A stretch of 64,000 nucleotides of DNA from Chordicoccus furentiruminis (GTDB lineage Bacteria; Bacillota; Clostridia; Lachnospirales; Lachnospiraceae). A program made the position numbers and the translations under genes. Below are positions 52,415 through 60,651 of the stretch, in pieces; within the stretch, counting starts at the first letter, position 1, and each line of letters opens with the position of its first letter. The notes beneath the pieces were generated by a model that did not search any database, was not told where the DNA came from, and saw only the letters and a program-made list of their open reading frames with translations. The stretch lies in assembly GCF_019355395.1 (NCBI RefSeq), contig NZ_CP048829.1, forward strand, positions 1,763,501-1,827,500, given 5' to 3'.

Positions 52415-53592
52415 TGTTCTTTCAGCCAGTGAAAATGGCCTGGGACTCCGTCATCTCCAGCAAGATGCGGAGTTTCCTCACGATGCTCGGTATCATCGTC
52501 GGTGTGATCGCGCTGGTCGTCCTCGTCTCGATCGCGAACGGCACAACCAGCCAGGTGACGGACGTGATCTCCTCCATGGGGACGAATATGCTGACCGTCA
52601 GTATCGATTCTGACACGGATGACCCGGTCGCGCTTTCGGACATGGACGAGCTCCGGGAACTTTCGCACATCAGTCTCGCCTCCCCGGTCGCAAGCGACAA
52701 TCTGACGGCAGGCTATGGCTCAGACAGCGACAGCGCCCAGATCACCGGAACGGACGGCTCTTATCTGGATATCGAGGGTGAAACATTGTCCGCCGGACGG
52801 AATCTGCTTCAGAGTGACATGGATAACCACACCTATGTCGCAGTGATCAACGAGGACATCGCCTCTGATCTGCTCGGCGTGACGAACACGGCGGACGCGG
52901 TCGGCATGCAGTTCAAGCTGGACGGGACGCCGTTCACGGTGATCGGCGTGATCGCCGCCAACGAGTCCGTGACGAATTCCAGAACGTCCTATGAGGCGCT
53001 CATCCCGTATACGACGCTGATGAGGCTTTCGAGCTCGGTCTCTTCCGTCACGTCGATCGTGGTATCCGCTGCGAGCGACGATGAGATGGACGCTGCGGAG
53101 CAGGCACTGGAAGGATGGCTCTATGAGCGGTTCGGGGACGAGGACCTCTATTCCGTGATCAATATGTCGACCGTCGCGGATTCGATGGCGGATGTCACGA
53201 ATACACTGTCGATCATGCTGGGCGGCATCGCCTCGATCTCACTGCTCGTCGGCGGCATCGGCATCATGAACATCATGCTCGTCTCCGTCACGGAGCGGAC
53301 GCGCGAGATCGGGATCCGCAAGGCGATCGGAGCGGGCAACGGCAGCATCATGGCCCAGTTCCTTGTGGAAGCACTGATGCTGAGCCTCATGGGATGCGGC
53401 GCAGGCATCGGCGCGTCGTGGGGAATCCTGAAGATCATCGACAAGGTGGCCGGCTATTCCTACACGATGGACCGGACCGTCTGTCTCCTCGCGGTCGGTT
53501 TCTCGCTTCTGATCGGACTTGTCTTCGGCATCTACCCGGCAGGGCGCGCCGCGAAGAAACGGCCGATCGAGGCGCTGCATTATTCCGGCTGA
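52414..53592 (+). CDS. ABC transporter permease, MacB/FtsX type
   Basis: 392 residues: one N-terminal helix (MRSFLTMLGIIVGVIALVVLVSIANG, about 12-40), a large extracytoplasmic MacB-PCD domain (about 40-260), and three C-terminal helices with the FtsX motif GGIGIMNIMLVSVTERTREIGIRKAIGA and a final NPIEALHYSG-like end (RPIEALHYSG). With the ATPase and adaptor it forms a MacAB-like tripartite exporter, in Bacillota usually for peptides or antimicrobials. The substrate is unknown. Confidence 0.94.
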   Translation: MFFQPVKMAWDSVISSKMRSFLTMLGIIVGVIALVVLVSIANGTTSQVTDVISSMGTNMLTVSIDSDTDDPVALSDMDELRELSHISLASPVASDNLTAGYGSDSDSAQITGTDGSYLDIEGETLSAGRNLLQSDMDNHTYVAVINEDIASDLLGVTNTADAVGMQFKLDGTPFTVIGVIAANESVTNSRTSYEALIPYTTLMRLSSSVSSVTSIVVSAASDDEMDAAEQALEGWLYERFGDEDLYSVINMSTVADSMADVTNTLSIMLGGIASISLLVGGIGIMNIMLVSVTERTREIGIRKAIGAGNGSIMAQFLVEALMLSLMGCGAGIGASWGILKIIDKVAGYSYTMDRTVCLLAVGFSLLIGLVFGIYPAGRAAKKRPIEALHYSG

Positions 53593-53689
53593 CGGGGCGC
53601 CGGTCCACAGGTCTTGGACGAAACGGCGCCAATCCCGGCGCACTTCGCCCGGACGAGAGGCGCAGGCGGCTGCATGTCCCCCTGTGGAC

Positions 53690-53719
53690 TTGACGGATCT
53701 CCGCCCTGTTGGGTACAAT
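53690..53719 (+). promoter_or_regulatory. Promoter of the ModE-like regulator
   Basis: -35 TTGACG (53690-53695), 18-nt spacer, -10 TACAAT (53714-53719), 37 nt before the start codon. Confidence 0.65.
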
Positions 53720-53755
53720 GGAGTCGTTTTCAGATTCAGTTAAGGACGACTGACC

Positions 53756-54106
53756 ATGGAACAGGAAAGACGGTTTGAACCGCATGTAAAACTGACGATC
53801 CGCGCGGACGGGCATGGCTTCTTCGGACCCGGCGTCGCGGAGCTCATGGAACGCATCAGGAGATGCGGTTCCGTGAAGGATGCCTGCCGGGACATGGGGA
53901 TGTCCTATTCGAAAGGACGTTATATCCTGAGGCGTGCGGAGGAGGCGCTCTCGATGACACTTGTTCTCCATCAGCACGGCGGTGCCGGCGGAGGAGCCGC
54001 TTCTCTCACGGAAGCAGGAGAGGCTTATCTGAAGGAATACCGTTCCTACGAGGCGGCCGTCACGGCGTTTGCCGAGGCGGAATACCGCCGGAGATACGCG
54101 AGGTGA
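53756..54106 (+). CDS. ModE/LysR-type winged-helix regulator (DNA-binding domain only)
   Basis: 116 residues: a single winged helix-turn-helix (VAELMERIRRCGSVKDACRDMGMSYSKGRYILRRAEEAL, about 26-64) followed by the wing (GGAGGGAASLTEAGEAYLKEYRSYEAAV). This is the ModE N-terminal pattern. The molybdate-binding domains are absent, as in many stand-alone Clostridia members linked to molybdate genes, but none is near. Its stop codon TGA (54104-54106) sits exactly at the likely edge of the IS110 insertion, so the last residues may be altered from the ancestral gene. No ribosome binding site better than AAGGACGA. Confidence 0.82.
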   Translation: MEQERRFEPHVKLTIRADGHGFFGPGVAELMERIRRCGSVKDACRDMGMSYSKGRYILRRAEEALSMTLVLHQHGGAGGGAASLTEAGEAYLKEYRSYEAAVTAFAEAEYRRRYAR

Positions 54107-54203
54107 AGTTTGAAAAAAGAGGTAGGCGGTTAGATATCGTAAAGAGGGCATAGCAAACAAACCCTCAAGGGGTCTTTGAAAAGCAAATATAGACACGACC
54201 TAA

Positions 54204-55463
54204 TCAGGAAGCAGTGACGGGCAGATCGTCTTTGATGACGTAGCCTCTGAGCTTCAGCAGATTAAGTGCCTGCGAAGTAGTGAGAATCTTTTCTGTCTTC
54301 ACAGGCCGCGGAGCAAGATACCCTTCAGCTGTATACGGCTTCAGATCTGTCAGTATGTGCCAGATAGCGGTCAGGAGCATACGGCAGACAGCGATGATGG
54401 CTTTCTTGTGCCCGCGGTGGGATTTGATACGGCGGTAACGTTCTGTGATCTCCGGATGTTTCTTCGATTTGATCAAAGCATTTGCAACTTGCACCAAAAC
54501 TGGTTTAAGATAGGAACCAGCACGGGAAATCCGAGTGGATTTGATCTTGAAATTGCTTTGATCGTTACGGGGACAGCATCCTGCCCAGGAAACAAGATGT
54601 TTGTCTGTCGGGAACACAGACATGTCGCCGCCAATCTCAGAGAGAATCTGAATCGCCGTAAAAGGGTTTTTGTCGAAACCGGGGACAGTGCGGATCAGTT
54701 CGAGAGCGTCAAGGTACGGATCAGAAACGCGAAGGATTTCCCGTTCCATTTCTGCCTTGTGCTTTTCCAACTCATCGATGTGGTCCAGACACTGACGAAG
54801 CTTTATAGCCTGTTCTGGAGAGACAGCGCCGTCAACAGCGGCTTGGATTTCTTCAATTGGGGTCTTGCATCTTCTATCCACAAAAGGAGTGACATCAAAG
54901 GTTTCACCGGGATGGGCGAGGATGTATTCCGTAATCGATCTGGAAGACTTCCCGAACACGTCGCTGAAGACATCGTCAAGTTTGAGGTTTGATACAGTCA
55001 GACAATTCTGTGCACGGTTCTTCTCACCTGTCAGCATGTTGGTGAGTTTGAACCGGTACCGCACTAAATCCCGAAGATGACGAATCTCGGCGGGTGGGAT
55101 AAAGGAAGGCTTGATCATGTCGCACATGAACAGATCGCATATCCACTTCGCGTCCTTACGGTCGGTCTTATTCCCTTTTTGTGGTTTGGTGTACTTAGGG
55201 TGAGCAAGTATCACGTTGCATGTCTTTTCAAGGACATTGAATACCGGGATCCAGTACTTGCCGGCAGATTCCATGCATACATCGGTACAGTTGTAAGAGG
55301 CGAGCCATGCGGCGAGATCCCGCAGACCTCTGGAGAAAGAGGAAAACATCTTTTCCTTATATTCTGTCCGGCCGTTTGCATCCGTGAGTCCAATGCAGGC
55401 AAAGATCCAGGTCTTGTGGACATCAAGGCCACAGCAGTTAAAACGAAAGATTTTAAAAGCCAA
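54204..55463 (-). CDS. IS110-family transposase (DEDD recombinase)
   Basis: 419 residues. N-terminal RuvC-like DEDD domain: Asp 14 in CCGLDVHKTWIFA, Glu in VCMESAGKYWIPVFNVLE, and DRKDAKWICDLF; the C-terminal Tnp_20 domain has LIRTVPGFDKNPFTAIQILSEIGGDMSVFPTDKHLVSWAGCCP, followed by KSTRISRAGSYLKPVLVQVA, which carries the probable nucleophilic Ser. The enzyme recombines donor and target under RNA guidance in characterised relatives. Start: TTG at 55463 with AGGAGG 7-8 nt upstream; the frame is open to an ATG at 55514, but that lies in the leader. Intact, so possibly active. Confidence 0.93.
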   Translation of the reverse strand: MAFKIFRFNCCGLDVHKTWIFACIGLTDANGRTEYKEKMFSSFSRGLRDLAAWLASYNCTDVCMESAGKYWIPVFNVLEKTCNVILAHPKYTKPQKGNKTDRKDAKWICDLFMCDMIKPSFIPPAEIRHLRDLVRYRFKLTNMLTGEKNRAQNCLTVSNLKLDDVFSDVFGKSSRSITEYILAHPGETFDVTPFVDRRCKTPIEEIQAAVDGAVSPEQAIKLRQCLDHIDELEKHKAEMEREILRVSDPYLDALELIRTVPGFDKNPFTAIQILSEIGGDMSVFPTDKHLVSWAGCCPRNDQSNFKIKSTRISRAGSYLKPVLVQVANALIKSKKHPEITERYRRIKSHRGHKKAIIAVCRMLLTAIWHILTDLKPYTAEGYLAPRPVKTEKILTTSQALNLLKLRGYVIKDDLPVTAS

Positions 55464-55479
55464 TAAAACACCTCCTGAT

Positions 55480-55720
55480 ATTTTGTAGTTGCAGGAGCGG
55501 CGGTGACTGGTCATCCGGCGAAATCGAGACAACTTCGGAAGAGATAAGTTTACGGGCTACGAGATGCGCCATTCATTGATGCCTTAAGGATGACCGGCAA
55601 CATATAGATATGCGAGGTAGGCCGCTATACCGCCCCGCCACTCACCTCCACGTGCTCTGTAGTGTGCCGACCCTGCAAGAAAAAGATATCAGGAATTGAG
55701 AATAGTAGAAAGAGCGAAAG
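55480..55720 (-). ncRNA. Candidate IS110 bridge RNA in the element's non-coding leader
   Basis: Upstream of IS110 transposase genes of the IS621 group, the non-coding left end encodes a bridge RNA with target- and donor-binding loops. Here the leader has no gene and folds plausibly: an 8-bp inverted repeat (55509-55516 with 55588-55595) closes an 70-nt stretch, and a second structured GC-rich part lies at about 55620-55680. Guide-like matches: 55607-55618 equals host bases 54093-54104 at 11 of 12 positions, and 55614-55622 equals 54119-54127 inside the element's other end. Assignment and ends are inferred. Confidence 0.5.
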
Positions 55721-55776
55721 CACCTCGATTTTCATGACCCCATCGGTGCCTTTCGCCAGAAAGGCGGAAAATAGAT

Positions 55777-56022
55777 ATGAAGAGCTATCTGATCAAGGAT
55801 ACGACCCGTGAGGAGCGGGAGGAGATTGTGCGAAGCTCCTGCGGCAACAACTGCGGAGTCTGTGACGGGTGCGCCGCGGGACTCGGCGAGGACATGTACC
55901 AGGATTACATCGACGGAAAGGCTGAGATTGCCGAGATCAATGCCCGTTTCCGCGCCCGCTATGAGAAAGGCGACGAGGCAGCGGACATCGGCGCGTACAG
56001 CCGCAGCTGCCCGGAGAGCTGA
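55777..56022 (+). CDS. Small cysteine-rich protein of unknown function (81 aa)
   Basis: 81 residues. A cluster CGNNCGVCDGCAAG (about 22-35) gives four cysteines plus Asn/Asp, suited to metal or Fe-S binding. It is followed by EDMYQDYIDGKAEIAEINARFRARYEKGDE, a helical region; one more Cys lies at the end. It recalls a small Clostridia protein sometimes labelled 'PurH', which the size does not support. The ribosome binding site is weak (AAAGGCGGAAA). The next gene is a CobW-type metal-handling GTPase 86 nt downstream, and a joint role in metal handling is possible. Confidence 0.7.
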   Translation: MKSYLIKDTTREEREEIVRSSCGNNCGVCDGCAAGLGEDMYQDYIDGKAEIAEINARFRARYEKGDEAADIGAYSRSCPES

Positions 56023-56108
56023 CAGCAGGCGGGTGCATTTTATAAAAAGAGAAAAATGCAGGCGGCGGACGGAGACGGACCGCCGCCCGGTTATGTGAAG
56101 GAGGAAAA

Positions 56109-57248
56109 ATGGCTGAAAAGAAGGAAATGGTCCGCGTCTGCCTGATCACAGGCTATCTGGGCGCAGGAAAAACGACGCTTCTGAATCATATTCTGGCGAA
56201 TCAGGAAGGCGTCCGGGCGGCCGTCATCGTCAATGACATCGGCGAAGTCAACATCGACGCGGATCTGATCGAGAAAAGCGGCGGCGTCTCCCGGGAGGAT
56301 GAAAACCTGATTCCGCTCTCAAACGGATGCATCTGCTGCACGCTGAAAGGGGACCTTGCCGTGCAGCTGACGGATCTCGCGGATACGGGAAAATACAATT
56401 ACATCATCATCGAGGCGTCCGGCATCTGCGAACCGATCCCGATTGCCCAGACGATCACGACGATCTGCGAGGAGAACACGGAAGACGGTCTTCCAATGAA
56501 GCTCGACAACATCGTCGCTGTCGTGGACTGCGCGCGGATGCTCTCGGAGTTCGAGAACGGCCGGAAACTGCTCCGGGACGCGATCGGGGACGATGATCTC
56601 GAAAACCTTCTGATCCAGCAGATCGAATTCTGCACGACGCTCGTCATGAACAAGACGGATCTCGTGGACCAGAAGCAGTTCGACGAACTGAAAGCAATCG
56701 TTCACATGCTTCAGAAGGATGCGGTCATGGTCGCCGCGGAAAAAGGCGACGTGCCGCTCCGTCAGCTCCTGTTCACCGACCGGTTCGACCTGGACCGCGC
56801 GATGGCCAGCGCCGGATGGGTCGACGCGATCCGCCATCCGGAGAACGAGGAAGAATCCGGAGAGGAGCTCGAGTACGGCATCAGTACGTTTGTTTATTTC
56901 CGCAGAAGACCGTTCGTCCATGACAAGCTCGTCGATCTCTGCGATCTCTGGCCGCATTCGGTCATCCGCTGCAAGGGAATGGTCTGGTACCAGGAAGAGC
57001 CGGAGATGTCGTTTATGTTCGAACAGGCAGGACGGCAGATCACGGAGTCCCCGTCCGGCAAATTCCTCGCGGCTGCCCCGAAGCATTCCCAGGAGATGAT
57101 GCTCCGCAAGTATCCGCAGATCCGGAAGATGTGGGACCCGAAATACGGGGACAGAATGATCAAACTTGTGTTCATCGGCCAGAACATGGATAAGGATCTG
57201 CTGACTTACCGCCTTGACCAGTGCCTCGGTGATATCGGAGAGAAGTAA
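56109..57248 (+). CDS. CobW/COG0523 family GTPase (metal chaperone)
   Basis: A 379-residue G3E GTPase. Walker A ITGYLGAGKTTLLNHIL (about 13-30), metal-binding CxCC in LSNGCICCTLKGDL (about 75), Walker B-like YIIIEASGICEP, and NKTDLVDQ for guanine binding. The CobW C-terminal domain (about 258-365; ISTFVYFRRRPFVHDKLVDL) is present. Known members insert or deliver Zn, Co or Ni. No His-rich tail; the metal is unknown. AAGGAGG before the ATG. The response-regulator gene starts 2 nt after its stop, so the two are co-transcribed. Confidence 0.92.
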   Translation: MAEKKEMVRVCLITGYLGAGKTTLLNHILANQEGVRAAVIVNDIGEVNIDADLIEKSGGVSREDENLIPLSNGCICCTLKGDLAVQLTDLADTGKYNYIIIEASGICEPIPIAQTITTICEENTEDGLPMKLDNIVAVVDCARMLSEFENGRKLLRDAIGDDDLENLLIQQIEFCTTLVMNKTDLVDQKQFDELKAIVHMLQKDAVMVAAEKGDVPLRQLLFTDRFDLDRAMASAGWVDAIRHPENEEESGEELEYGISTFVYFRRRPFVHDKLVDLCDLWPHSVIRCKGMVWYQEEPEMSFMFEQAGRQITESPSGKFLAAAPKHSQEMMLRKYPQIRKMWDPKYGDRMIKLVFIGQNMDKDLLTYRLDQCLGDIGEK

Positions 57249-57250
57249 AG

Positions 57251-57934
57251 ATGCGGATTCTGATCGTAGAAGATGAGCAGATGCTGGCGGACTCCATCGC
57301 GACGATGCTGAAGTCCCGTGGCTTTGAGGCCGATGCGGTTTACGATGGTCAGAGCGGTTTCGAGAGCGCGATGAGCGGTTCGTATGACTTGATGATTCTC
57401 GACGTCATGCTTCCGGGGATGGACGGCTGCCAGGTGGCGGAGCGTCTCCGGGCGGAAAAGAACACGGTCCCGATCCTGATGCTGACAGCCCGATCTTCGC
57501 TTGACGACCGGGTAGAGGGACTGAACGCGGGTGCGGACTATTATCTGACGAAACCGTTTGAGATCCGGGAACTGCTCGCCTGCGTCCATGCACTGCTCCG
57601 CCGGGAAGGCGACCGGACGGCAGAGATTCTCTCCTGCGGGGAGACGACGCTCGATCCGGGGACGAATGAACTCGCCTTTCGCGGCCGCAGCATCCGTCTC
57701 TCCTCGAGAGAGTACGATGTCATGCGCCTTCTGATGAAGGCCGGGCGCAATAATATTTCAAAAGAATCGCTCCTGAACCGTGTCTGGGGGTATGATTCGG
57801 ACGCGGTCGGCAACAGCGTCGAGGCTTATATCGGTTTTCTCCGGAAGAAACTCCGCAGCATCGGCTCCGATGTCCGCATCGAGGTCATCCGCCGCGTGGG
57901 CTACCATCTGGAGAGTGGAGAGAGAGACGAATGA
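57251..57934 (+). CDS. OmpR-family response regulator
   Basis: 227 residues. Receiver domain 1-120 with phospho-acceptor Asp 51 (LMILDVMLPG), acidic pocket ILIVEDEQ and Lys in YYLTKPFEI; OmpR winged helix 130-225 (IRLSSREYDVMRLLMKAGRNNISKESLLNRVWGYDSDAVGNSVEAYIGFLRKKL). It overlaps the kinase start by 4 nt. Target genes are unknown, but a direct repeat at the promoter of the downstream NEW3 gene is a candidate site. Its place after cobW suggests metal or envelope sensing. Confidence 0.95.
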   Translation: MRILIVEDEQMLADSIATMLKSRGFEADAVYDGQSGFESAMSGSYDLMILDVMLPGMDGCQVAERLRAEKNTVPILMLTARSSLDDRVEGLNAGADYYLTKPFEIRELLACVHALLRREGDRTAEILSCGETTLDPGTNELAFRGRSIRLSSREYDVMRLLMKAGRNNISKESLLNRVWGYDSDAVGNSVEAYIGFLRKKLRSIGSDVRIEVIRRVGYHLESGERDE

Positions 57935-59214
57935 TCCGGCGTCTGCGCCTGCATTTTATTCTGATCATCATGGCGGTGGTGACCGCCCTTCTTCTGGTGA
58001 TCCTCGGCATCGTGCTGACACTGACGGCCCAGTCGCTTGAGCGGGAATCGGTCGCACGGATGCGGGAACTCGCGCTGGAGCCGCAGGACGCGCCGAAGCC
58101 AGGTGACCAGGTCGACGGCCTGCGGCTCGCCTATTTTGTGCTGCGCGTAAGTGACAAGGGCGCCATCGTCAAGGCGTACGGCCGGGACTTTGACCTGACC
58201 GACGAGGAGAAAGTCCGTAGCATTTTAACCAGCGCCGAGACCGACGGAAAGGAGAGCGGACGTCTTCCGCAGTACCATCTGCGGTATGAGCATCTTCAGG
58301 TGCCTTCTGAGGAAAATGCAGCCGCCTCCTCCGCGGAAAGCGGAGGTGCCTCCGGGAAAGAGCAGGACAGCGCGGAAGAGACCTATGTCTTCGCGGACAT
58401 GTCCGGCGAGACCAGCATGATGCGCCACCTCATGAAGAACTGTCTCGTGATGGCCGGCGGCGGTTTTCTTCTGTTTCTTCTTTTCAGTGTGATCCTTGCG
58501 AACTGGTTCGTAAAACCTGTCGAGAAGACACTGAAGGACCAGAAGGCGTTCATCGCCGATGCGTCCCATGAGCTGAAGACGCCGCTCACCGTGATGCTGA
58601 CCAACACAGAGATGCTGAAGGACCCGTCCTATTCTGAGGCGGACCGTCGCGTCTTCGTCGACCATCTCTCAACGGTGACGAAGCAGATGCGCTCTTTGGT
58701 GGAGGAACTGCTGGACCTGGCGCGGATCGATCAGAACCTTCCCAGGACGCCTGAGGACGTGGATTTCAGTGACCTCATCGAAAACGAACTGCTTCTCTTC
58801 GAGGCGCCGTTTTTCGAGGCCGGACTTGAAGTCGAAAGCCATGTGGAGAAGGATCTGACCGTGAGGGGCGACGCGACGCAGCTCCGCCAGGCCGTGGATG
58901 TCCTTCTGGACAACGCCCGCAAGTATGCTGCGCCTCATTCGGTCGTCAGCGTTCAGCTGACCGCTTCTGGAAACAGTGCCTCCCTCTCGGTTGCGAGCGA
59001 AGGTGCGCTTCTTGCACGCGAGGAGCAGGAGAAGATCTTTCAGCGGTTTTACCGGACGGACGCGTCAAGGCAGCGGAACGGGAGCTACGGGCTCGGTCTT
59101 CCGATCGCCGCCGCGATTGTGCAGCAGCATCACGGGACAATCGGTGTGTCCACCGGTGACGGACGAAACGATTTCACGATCCGCCTTCCGATGGTCAGAA
59201 GGAGGAAGCTCTGA
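57931..59214 (+). CDS. Sensor histidine kinase
   Basis: 427 residues. Two membrane helices (about 7-30 and 168-192) frame an extracytoplasmic sensor region of about 135 residues with a Ser/Ala/Glu-rich stretch near 130-150. No HAMP is obvious. HisKA: FIADASHELKTPLTVM with phospho-His 213. HATPase: VDVLLDNARKYA (N box), then YGLGLPIAAAI (G2). It phosphorylates the response regulator encoded just upstream. Signal unknown. The stop codon lies within a small terminator hairpin. Confidence 0.94.
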   Translation: MIRRLRLHFILIIMAVVTALLLVILGIVLTLTAQSLERESVARMRELALEPQDAPKPGDQVDGLRLAYFVLRVSDKGAIVKAYGRDFDLTDEEKVRSILTSAETDGKESGRLPQYHLRYEHLQVPSEENAAASSAESGGASGKEQDSAEETYVFADMSGETSMMRHLMKNCLVMAGGGFLLFLLFSVILANWFVKPVEKTLKDQKAFIADASHELKTPLTVMLTNTEMLKDPSYSEADRRVFVDHLSTVTKQMRSLVEELLDLARIDQNLPRTPEDVDFSDLIENELLLFEAPFFEAGLEVESHVEKDLTVRGDATQLRQAVDVLLDNARKYAAPHSVVSVQLTASGNSASLSVASEGALLAREEQEKIFQRFYRTDASRQRNGSYGLGLPIAAAIVQQHHGTIGVSTGDGRNDFTIRLPMVRRRKL

Positions 59215-59234
59215 GAGGGGCTTCCTCTTTATTT
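59202..59234 (+). terminator. Terminator overlapping the kinase stop codon
   Basis: An 8-bp stem (59202-59209 with 59220-59227), 10-nt loop holding the TGA stop, then TTTATTTT. Confidence 0.65.
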
Positions 59235-59290
59235 TAAAGCAGATGCTCTATTCGTGATTCTTTTGTGAACATTCCCGTCATTCCGACCAT

Positions 59291-59323
59291 TTTCAGCCCT
59301 CTTTCAGCTTCCTGTGCTAAAAT
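59291..59323 (+). promoter_or_regulatory. NEW3 gene promoter with direct repeat
   Basis: Extended -10: TGC + TAAAAT (59318-59323). There is no -35. In its place is a direct repeat, TTTCAGC at 59291-59297 and 59302-59308, 11 bp apart. One-turn direct repeats next to a -10 are typical OmpR-family activator sites, and the upstream two-component system is the obvious candidate. Confidence 0.5.
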
Positions 59324-59412
59324 CCTCACCAATGGGTGAAACCTTTTAAGGAAACACCCCGCCGCACCGCCGGAGAGGCGGACGAATCTATCAAAAAGGT
59401 GAGGAAAGAACC

Positions 59413-60648
59413 ATGCGAAGAAAAACAGAACATCGGACAACCGCGTATATCGGGCGCGCCGTACTCGCCGCGCTTGTTGCCGGCATGCTCGCCGGATCGA
59501 CCGTGACGTTTGCCGCGTCCGGCACAGCCGGCGCGTCATCGGAATCAACGGCCGCGTCTCCGTCGGCCGAGGCGGCCGGTATCTATGTCAGCACGATGTA
59601 TCCCGGCGTGACGGCCAAGGCCGGAAGCAAGCTCAGCTTCAGCCTGAACATCGACAACGCCGAAGACAAGCCGACGGATCTCGCCTTGTCCGTGAAATCG
59701 ATACCGGACGGCTGGTCGGGCTATTTTGAGGGCAACGGCAACGAGATCAGCTCGGTTCATGCGGCCGTGGGTCAGACGGCTGATGCGGCGACCTTCTATG
59801 CAGAAGTGCCGAAGGACGCCAAGGCGGGCGATTACGATCTGACGATCACGGCGGGCGATGAGGATCTTGCGCTCAAGGTCACGGTCAGCGATGAGGAGAA
59901 AACCGCGGACAGTCTGACCACCGAGTACGCTGAGCAGGAAGGCGCGACCGGTACGACCTTCACCTTCACCTCCACGATTCAGAACAATTCATCGGAATCA
60001 CAGAACTACAGCTTCTCCAACTCCGCTCCGGACGGCTGGACCGTCAGCGTCACGCCCTCAGGCGAGACGACGAAGGTCGCGTCCGTCGACGTGGACGCCC
60101 AGAGCTCCAAGGCGCTGAGCATCACGGTGACGCCGCCGGAAAAGGTGGACGCCGGGGACTATGAGATCCCGTTCTCCGCGATCTCGGCTTCCGAGACGCT
60201 GAAGACGACGCTCAAGGTCACGATCACCGGAACCTATGACCTCTCTCTGTCGACGCCCAGCAGCACGCTCAGCTTCAACGCCGTTGCGAACAAGAAGAAA
60301 GCCGTCACGCTGACGCTGGCCAACAACGGCAACATCGACCTCAGCAACATCAACCTGACGGCTGATTCGACCCCGACCGACTGGACGGTGGATTTCTCCG
60401 AGAGCACGATTGACACGCTGGCGGCCGGACAGTCGAAGGAGATTACCCTTTACGTGACCCCGTCCTCAGACGCGCTTTCCGGCGACTATGAGCTGGATCT
60501 GAAGGCCGCGAACGATCAGGCTAACAGCACGGCCGCATTCCGCGTCACCGTGAAGACCTCCACCGGATGGGGCGCCGTCGGCATCATCCTGATCGCCGCC
60601 GTGGCCGGCTGCCTTGTCTTCATCATCCGCAAATTCGGGAGGCACTGA
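59413..60648 (+). CDS. NEW3-domain exported, membrane-anchored protein
   Basis: 411 residues. Signal peptide (about 14-36, LAALVAGMLAGSTVTFAASG), an extracytoplasmic region of about 340 residues built of three NEW3/Ig-like beta domains (PDGWSGYFEGNGNEISSVHAAVGQTADAATFYAEVPKDAKAGDYDLTI; PDGWTVSVTPSGETTKVASVDVDAQSSKALSITVTPPEKVDAGDYEIPF; PTDWTVDFSESTIDTLAAGQSKEITLYVTPSSDALSGDYELDL), and a C-terminal helix (WGAVGIILIAAVAGCLVFIIRKFGRH). Such COG1470 proteins accompany ABC exporters; the exact role is not known. It lies 3 nt before the ATPase gene. Confidence 0.88.
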   Translation: MRRKTEHRTTAYIGRAVLAALVAGMLAGSTVTFAASGTAGASSESTAASPSAEAAGIYVSTMYPGVTAKAGSKLSFSLNIDNAEDKPTDLALSVKSIPDGWSGYFEGNGNEISSVHAAVGQTADAATFYAEVPKDAKAGDYDLTITAGDEDLALKVTVSDEEKTADSLTTEYAEQEGATGTTFTFTSTIQNNSSESQNYSFSNSAPDGWTVSVTPSGETTKVASVDVDAQSSKALSITVTPPEKVDAGDYEIPFSAISASETLKTTLKVTITGTYDLSLSTPSSTLSFNAVANKKKAVTLTLANNGNIDLSNINLTADSTPTDWTVDFSESTIDTLAAGQSKEITLYVTPSSDALSGDYELDLKAANDQANSTAAFRVTVKTSTGWGAVGIILIAAVAGCLVFIIRKFGRH

Positions 60649-60651
60649 TCT

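Larger units (their letters stand above)
54107..55745 (-). mobile_element. IS110-family insertion sequence (ends approximate)
   Basis: About 1.6 kb containing the transposase gene, a roughly 95-nt 3' end and a roughly 280-nt non-coding leader. IS110 elements lack terminal inverted repeats and make no clear target duplication, so the edges are estimated: the left edge lies close to 54104 (end of the ModE-like gene), the right between about 55700 and 55760. GC content is visibly lower than in the neighbouring genes, as expected for an acquired element. Confidence 0.8.
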
